The position numbers and the translations under genes are program-made. From NCBI GenBank assembly GCA_934456365.1, contig CAKSHC010000013.1, positions 1 to 11,176 on the forward strand: DNA of 11,176 nt. The letters are read 5' to 3'. Below, in pieces: positions 7,128-11,176 of this stretch. How positions within the stretch are numbered: position 1 is the stretch's first letter; every line of letters begins with the position of its first letter. Source of the stretch: an uncultured Eubacteriales bacterium (GTDB taxonomy: Bacteria > Bacillota > Clostridia > Oscillospirales > UMGS1783). Under the pieces are notes generated by a model. That model was not told where the DNA came from, searched no databases, and was given only the letters and a program-made list of their open reading frames with translations.

Positions 7128-7157
7128 TTGAAAAACAGAAGTATTTGGGAGGCGCGT

Positions 7158-7859
7158 ATGAGCTACATAGAAGTTTGCCACGAAAGCAAACGCTATCAAA
7201 TGGGCACAGCGGAAATTCTGGCCAATCGCGACGTGAGCTTTTCGGTGGAAAAGGGAGAGCTGGCCGTGATTCTCGGCACTTCGGGAGCGGGGAAGTCCAC
7301 TCTTCTGAATATCCTCGGCGGGATGGATACCTGCGACGAGGGCGAAATCCGGATCGACGGGGTGGATATCGCCCGCCTGTCGCCCCGGGATCGGATCACC
7401 TACCGCCGCCACGACGTGGGCTTTGTTTTTCAGTTTTATAATCTGATCCCCAACCTCACGGCGCGCGAAAACGTGGAGCTGGCTTCGGAGATCGTGCAGG
7501 GCGCGATGGATCCGGTGCAGGTTCTGCGGGACGTGGGCCTCGGCGAGCGGATCGATAATTTTCCCGCCCAGCTTTCGGGCGGCGAGCAGCAGCGGGTCGC
7601 CATCGCCCGCGCCGTGGCGAAAAACCCGAAGATACTCCTCTGCGACGAGCCGACCGGCGCGCTGGACTACCGCACAGGCAAGCAGGTGCTTCAGATCCTG
7701 CAGGATATGAGCCGGAAAAAGGGAGCCACCGTTTTGATCGTCACCCACAACGCCGCCATCGCCCCGATCGGCGATCGGGTCATTTCCATGCACGACGGCG
7801 GGGTCAAGCAGGTGGAGATCCAGAGCGCGCCCAAGTCGATCGAGGAGCTGGAGTGGTAA
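7158..7859 (+). CDS. ABC transporter ATP-binding protein, MacB/LolD type
   Basis: 233 residues from the ATG at 7158, chosen because GGGAGG lies five bases upstream and the product then has the usual length for the family. All ATPase motifs are intact: Walker A GTSGAGKST (40-48), Q-loop VFQFYN (Q92), signature LSGGEQQR (139-146), Walker B ILLCDEP (159-165, catalytic E164), D-loop ALD and switch histidine H197 in VTHN. The sequence has the MacB/LolD/FtsE-like form (YRRHDVGFVFQFYNLIPNLTARENVEL), which pairs with FtsX-type permeases that work by mechanotransmission rather than by moving substrate through the membrane core. It should act as a homodimer on the cytosolic face with the permease encoded one base downstream. 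The substrate is unknown; peptide, antibiotic or lipoprotein-like export are the usual options. Confidence 0.95.
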   Translation: MSYIEVCHESKRYQMGTAEILANRDVSFSVEKGELAVILGTSGAGKSTLLNILGGMDTCDEGEIRIDGVDIARLSPRDRITYRRHDVGFVFQFYNLIPNLTARENVELASEIVQGAMDPVQVLRDVGLGERIDNFPAQLSGGEQQRVAIARAVAKNPKILLCDEPTGALDYRTGKQVLQILQDMSRKKGATVLIVTHNAAIAPIGDRVISMHDGGVKQVEIQSAPKSIEELEW

Positions 7860-7860
7860 G

Positions 7861-10800
7861 ATGAAACGGAAAACGCTTTGGAAGGACATCGGGCGCTGTT
7901 TTTCGCGCTCCAAGGGGCGCTTCTTTTCCATCTGCGCCCTGGTGGCGCTCGGGTGCTTTGCGCTGGTCGGGCTGCAGGTGGCCGGGCCGGATATGCGCCG
8001 CACCGGCGCACGTTATTTCGCTCGGTATCATTTGGCCGATCTGACGGTGCTGGGAGGATACGGGCTGGATGAATCCGATCAGGCTGCCCTTGCGCAGGCG
8101 GGCGGCCGGGTGGAGTTCGGCTATCTGAAGGATGTGGTCGTCGAGGGCACGCAGGAAAGCCTGCGCGTTTTCTCGGCGCCCAAGGAAATTTCTCAGTGTG
8201 AGCTGGTCAGCGGCCGGCTGCCCGAGGCGGAGGACGAAATTGCTCTCGCCGCTTTCTGGGAAGGGGAATATGCCCTTTCCGACAGCATTTCTCTGGAGGA
8301 AAAGGCCGATGCGGCCGGAAACCGGATGCTCCGGCATACCACCTTCCGGGTCGTCGGCTTTGTCCATTCGGTCGAGCTGCTTTCTTCCTTGAATATGGGA
8401 GCCTCCACCGCCGGGACCGGCGAGCTGAAAGGGTATGCCGTGGTAACGCCGGAGGCGTTTGACAGTGAGGTCTATGCCGTCGCCCGTCTGATTTTTTCCG
8501 ATACCGAAGCGCTGGATCCCTACAGCGCCGCCTATCGCGACCGGATGCAGGAGCATAAGGATGCGCTGGAGGAGCTTCTGGCCGACGCGCCCGCCCGCCG
8601 TCTGGCGGCGGTAAAGCAGGAGTACCAGAAAAAGATCGACGAGGCTCAGGAAAAGCTGACAAACGGAAAAGAACAGCTTTCCGACGCGTATCAGGCCATC
8701 GCAGAGGGAGAGGCCTCTCTGCGCGCCGCCAAGGCGGACTATGCCGCCGCTCAGGCTGAGCTCTCGGACCGGCGCAGCCAGGTGGAGGCCGAGCTTGCCG
8801 CCGCAAAAGCCAAGCTGGATGCCGGACGGCAGGAATACGAGGCAAACTGGGCCTGTCTGGACAAGGCGAAGTCCGCCTTTGCCGCGGCGGATCAGGAGCT
8901 GACGGAAAACCGAAAGCAGCTCGACGCCGCCTGGCAGCAATACGAGGCGCTGGAGGCCCAGGGTGCGCCGGAGGCGCAGCTGGCCGTTTTGCGCGCGCAG
9001 CTGGAAGAGCAGGAGGCGCAATACGCGCAGGCCTCGGCGCAGCTGGATGAGCAGCGCGCCTTGCTGATGCAGCAGGAAACGGCGCTGAACGCTGCCTGGG
9101 ACGACTACCAGTCCGGCCTTTCGCAGTGGGAGGAGCAGAAAAAGCAGGCGCAGACCGCTTTGGCTGCCGGAGAAAAGGAGTTGGCTGCCGTGGCTCAGGA
9201 AATCGCGGCAAACGAAGCCAAATTGAATTCCGCCCGCGCGGAGTATGAAAAGGAAAAACCGGAGGCCGACCGGGAGATTCTGGAGGCCGAGCAAAAGGTG
9301 GCGGACGCGCAGGCGGCTGTCGACGGGCTCTCTCTTCCGTCCTACAGTGTAGACACCCGGCGTGAGATCCCGGGCTCGCAGGGATACCGGGTGTATGGCA
9401 CCATCGCGGAGATCGTGGATTCGCTGGCCGGTATTTTTCCGATTTTCCTGTATTTTGTGGCGGCTCTCGTTGCCCTGACGACCATGACCCGCTTTGTGGA
9501 TGAGGAACGCACCCGCTCCGGCACGCTGAAAGCGCTGGGATATTCGTTGGGCGATCTTTTGTTGAAATTCAGCGTATACGGCGGCGCCGCCGGCTTAAGC
9601 GGCGCGGTCATTGGAATTGCGGCGGGGCATACGATCCTGCCGAGGATCGTTTATCATGCGTATGCCGCCTCCTTCACCTATCCGCCGCTCGAGCTTTCCT
9701 TTTATCCGGGGGTTTCGCTGGCCGCCGTCGCGGCGGCGTTGGGCTGCTCGGTTTTGCCGGCGGTAATCGTGGGTGCCGTTTCGCTGCGGGAAAAGCCGGC
9801 GGAGCTTCTGCGCCCCAAGGCCCCGCAGACCGGTTCCAAGATCCTGCTGGAGAAGATCCGGCCGATCTGGTCGCGGATGAGCTTTACCCATAAGGTCACG
9901 GCCCGGAACCTGTTCCGGTATAAGAAAAGAATGTTTATGACGATTTTCGGTGTCTGCGGCGCCGTCAGCATGCTCTTTACCGGATTTGCCGTGCAGCATT
10001 CCATTTCCGGCATCAAGGAGCGGCAGTTTGGCGAGATTCTGTGCTACGATCTGATCGTGGCGCAAAACATGAGCTGCAAGGACGCGGAGCGGGCGGAGCT
10101 GGACGTGCTTCTGGCGGATCCGGCTGTGGCGAGCTTTGCCTCCATTCATTATGAAACGGTCTATCAAACGGCCGGGGCTCATGGCGACCGGCAGGAGATC
10201 AAGCTGATCGTGCCCGAACGGGAAGAGGATCTGGATGTCTATATCCATCTGGCCGAGCGCCGGTCGGGAAAGAGCCTTTCCCTGGAGGGCGGCGCAGTTC
10301 TTTCGGAGCGGCTGGCGCAGCTTTTTGATGTGAAAGAAGGGGATTCCCTGATTGTGAAGGATGCGCAGAATCGGGAGCATTCTTTGGTTGTTTCGGGAAT
10401 AACCGAAATGTATACGGGGCATTTTATCTTTATGAATGCTTCGTATTATGCCGAAACCTTCGATGAAGCGGAGGAGAATGCGGTGGTTGTCCGCCTGACG
10501 GACCGGTCGGCGGAAAACGCCAACGAACAGGCGGGGCGCTTTATGCATCTGAACGCCGTGAGCGGGGTGGTGCAGAACACCACCATGATGAATCAGATCG
10601 ACACGATCATCCGTTCGCTGGACCGCATCATGAAAATCCTGATCCTGATCGCCGGGATGCTTGCGGCGGTGATTCTGTATAACCTGACCAATATCAATGT
10701 GTCGGAACGGCTGCGGGAGCTCTCCACCATCAAGGTGCTGGGCTTCTACGATCCGGAGGTCACGCAGTATATCTACCGCGAAACCGCGATCCTCACCCTG

Positions 10801-11019
10801 CTTGGCATTCTGGCCGGGTTTGGAATTGGCGAGATTTTGTTCCGTTATATCATCGCCGTCATTCCGCCGGACGAGGTTCTCTTCGCGCCCACGGCGGGCT
10901 GGATGCCGTTTGTCGTTCCGGCGGCCGTGGTCTGTCTGCTGACGGCGGCGCTCGGTTTGCTGGTGCACCGCCGCCTCAAACGGGTGGATATGCTTGAAGC
11001 TTTGAAGTCGGTCGAGTGA
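7861..11019 (+). CDS. Large FtsX/MacB-type ABC permease with long extracellular coiled coil
   Basis: 1052 residues, one base after the ATPase stop; GGAG (7850-7853) inside the ATPase gene is its ribosome site, so the two are coupled. Domains in order: cytosolic basic N-terminus; span 1 (about 21-42); external MacB_PCD-like domain (45-245, including a VSGRLPEAEDEIALA element); a Gln/Glu/Ala-rich coiled coil (about 245-490); FtsX block with spans near 527-547, 570-592 and 615-640; span 5 (690-712) after RYKKRM; second external domain (715-915); and spans near 924-944, 977-1000 and 1014-1036, ending RRLKRVDMLEALKSVE. The duplicated FtsX layout in one chain means it may work as a single copy with two ATPases. 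It is longer than typical MacB (about 650) because of the coil and second half. Export of an unknown substrate is inferred. Confidence 0.93.
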   Translation: MKRKTLWKDIGRCFSRSKGRFFSICALVALGCFALVGLQVAGPDMRRTGARYFARYHLADLTVLGGYGLDESDQAALAQAGGRVEFGYLKDVVVEGTQESLRVFSAPKEISQCELVSGRLPEAEDEIALAAFWEGEYALSDSISLEEKADAAGNRMLRHTTFRVVGFVHSVELLSSLNMGASTAGTGELKGYAVVTPEAFDSEVYAVARLIFSDTEALDPYSAAYRDRMQEHKDALEELLADAPARRLAAVKQEYQKKIDEAQEKLTNGKEQLSDAYQAIAEGEASLRAAKADYAAAQAELSDRRSQVEAELAAAKAKLDAGRQEYEANWACLDKAKSAFAAADQELTENRKQLDAAWQQYEALEAQGAPEAQLAVLRAQLEEQEAQYAQASAQLDEQRALLMQQETALNAAWDDYQSGLSQWEEQKKQAQTALAAGEKELAAVAQEIAANEAKLNSARAEYEKEKPEADREILEAEQKVADAQAAVDGLSLPSYSVDTRREIPGSQGYRVYGTIAEIVDSLAGIFPIFLYFVAALVALTTMTRFVDEERTRSGTLKALGYSLGDLLLKFSVYGGAAGLSGAVIGIAAGHTILPRIVYHAYAASFTYPPLELSFYPGVSLAAVAAALGCSVLPAVIVGAVSLREKPAELLRPKAPQTGSKILLEKIRPIWSRMSFTHKVTARNLFRYKKRMFMTIFGVCGAVSMLFTGFAVQHSISGIKERQFGEILCYDLIVAQNMSCKDAERAELDVLLADPAVASFASIHYETVYQTAGAHGDRQEIKLIVPEREEDLDVYIHLAERRSGKSLSLEGGAVLSERLAQLFDVKEGDSLIVKDAQNREHSLVVSGITEMYTGHFIFMNASYYAETFDEAEENAVVVRLTDRSAENANEQAGRFMHLNAVSGVVQNTTMMNQIDTIIRSLDRIMKILILIAGMLAAVILYNLTNINVSERLRELSTIKVLGFYDPEVTQYIYRETAILTLLGILAGFGIGEILFRYIIAVIPPDEVLFAPTAGWMPFVVPAAVVCLLTAALGLLVHRRLKRVDMLEALKSVE

Positions 11020-11031
11020 TTTCGAAAAGAA

Positions 11032-11076
11032 AACATCTGGAAAAACCCTTGCAATTACTGGGTTTTTCCAGATGTT
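11032..11076. terminator. Long hairpin after the ABC operon, possible terminator
   Basis: Arms of 17 bases (11032-11048 and 11060-11076) pair perfectly around an 11-base loop, starting 13 bases after the permease stop. On the + strand it is followed by TGAAAAAAA rather than a T-tract; on the - strand the bases after it are T-rich. A shorter inner stem of CCC/GGG followed by five T (11063-11067) could serve as a + strand terminator. Position argues for ending the ABC operon, sequence is ambiguous. Confidence 0.6.
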
Positions 11077-11077
11077 G

Positions 11078-11137
11078 AAAAAAATCGAAAAAAAGATGGA
11101 AAAAGCGCTTGACAATTGGGGGATGATTTAGTATACT
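11078..11137 (+). promoter_or_regulatory. Near-consensus sigma-A promoter with phased A-tract upstream element
   Basis: A perfect TTGACA (11109-11114) and TATACT (11132-11137) are 17 bases apart. Upstream are A-tracts at 11078-11084, 11088-11094 and 11100-11104, beginning 10 and 12 bases apart, about one helical turn. This fits an UP element or bent DNA as found at rRNA and tRNA promoters. It drives whatever lies right of the window. Confidence 0.88.
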
Positions 11138-11142
11138 AAGTG

Positions 11143-11176
11143 AGCGCTCGAGAGAAGCGCAGCGATCCGAAAGGAT
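11143..11176 (+). other. Start of a structured, apparently non-coding leader (rRNA leader or other structured RNA)
   Basis: From the expected start near 11143 the sequence folds into two hairpins: GCGCT/AGCGC (11144-11148 with 11156-11160, seven-base loop) and ATCC-GAAA-GGAT (11165-11176), a GNRA tetraloop stem cut by the window edge. There is no ribosome site or start codon. Together with the strong promoter this suggests the leader of a stable RNA operon or a 5' regulatory RNA; the RNA body is not visible. Confidence 0.5.

Larger units (their letters stand above)
6936..7157 (+). other. Open frame for a membrane helix running in frame into the ABC ATPase gene
   Basis: An ATG one base after the sleB stop (TGATATG) opens a frame beginning MRRLW, followed by a hydrophobic helix of about 22 residues and a Trp/Gln-rich stretch. 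The codons look genomic (CTG, GTG, GCC, ATC). There is no stop before the ATPase start at 7158, so if translated it would give a 307-residue ATPase with an N-terminal membrane anchor. Against this, it has no ribosome site, and the sleB terminator (7067-7097) and a promoter (7099-7127) lie inside it. It may be a decayed small gene, a coupled small protein, or chance. Confidence 0.3.

Noticed and set aside
8613..9330. Repetitive look of the coiled-coil coding region as a DNA repeat or CRISPR-like array
   Set aside because: Repetition is at the amino-acid composition level (Ala/Glu/Gln heptads); no DNA unit recurs with regular spacing.
9595..11115. 506-codon open frame on the - strand opposite the permease C-terminus
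   Set aside because: Antisense of a clear FtsX permease; the product is His/Arg-rich with no recognisable domain, and its start lies in the promoter region.

Overview
The window looks like chromosome of a spore-forming, gut-type Clostridium relative (Bacillota, perhaps the Oscillospiraceae/Ruminococcaceae). The signs are high-GC coding sequence with GGAGG-type ribosome sites, sigma-A style promoters, Rho-independent terminators, a SleB-type spore cortex hydrolase, a BspA-type leucine-rich-repeat surface protein and a large FtsX-family permease with a long coiled coil. The lineage is inferred from style and gene content, not from a marker gene.

Left part (1-5188, + strand): four tightly spaced genes end at one strong terminator. 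They are the 3' end of an unrecognised gene (1-237); an 846-residue protein with signal peptide, LRR ectodomain, one membrane span and a cytosolic tail (278-2818); a 255-residue protein ending in a C-terminal membrane anchor (2841-3608); and a 487-residue multi-span membrane protein with a large external domain (3619-5082). I cannot assign a function to any of the four. They look like parts of one envelope-associated system whose start lies left of the window, and this is the best candidate here for something undescribed.

Middle (5153-7097): a perfect 36-bp palindrome acts as a shared terminator between the left operon and a convergent SGNH/GDSL-type hydrolase (5191-6168, - strand), which has a clear sigma-A promoter. 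Divergent from it is sleB (6281-6934, + strand), a secreted cortex-lytic enzyme with its own terminator. Between sleB and the next gene, a frame encoding a membrane helix runs without a stop into the ABC ATPase gene, through the sleB terminator.

Right part (7099-11076, + strand): an extended -10 promoter directly after the sleB terminator drives a two-gene MacB/LolCDE-type ABC exporter: a 233-residue ATPase and a 1052-residue permease, one base apart. A long hairpin without a downstream T-tract follows. The last 100 bases hold phased A-tracts, a near-consensus sigma-A promoter and the start of a structured, non-coding-looking leader, as expected ahead of a stable RNA (possibly rRNA) operon beyond the window.

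No tRNA, CRISPR array, insertion sequence or phage gene was seen, and no gene-free stretch exceeds 300 bases.
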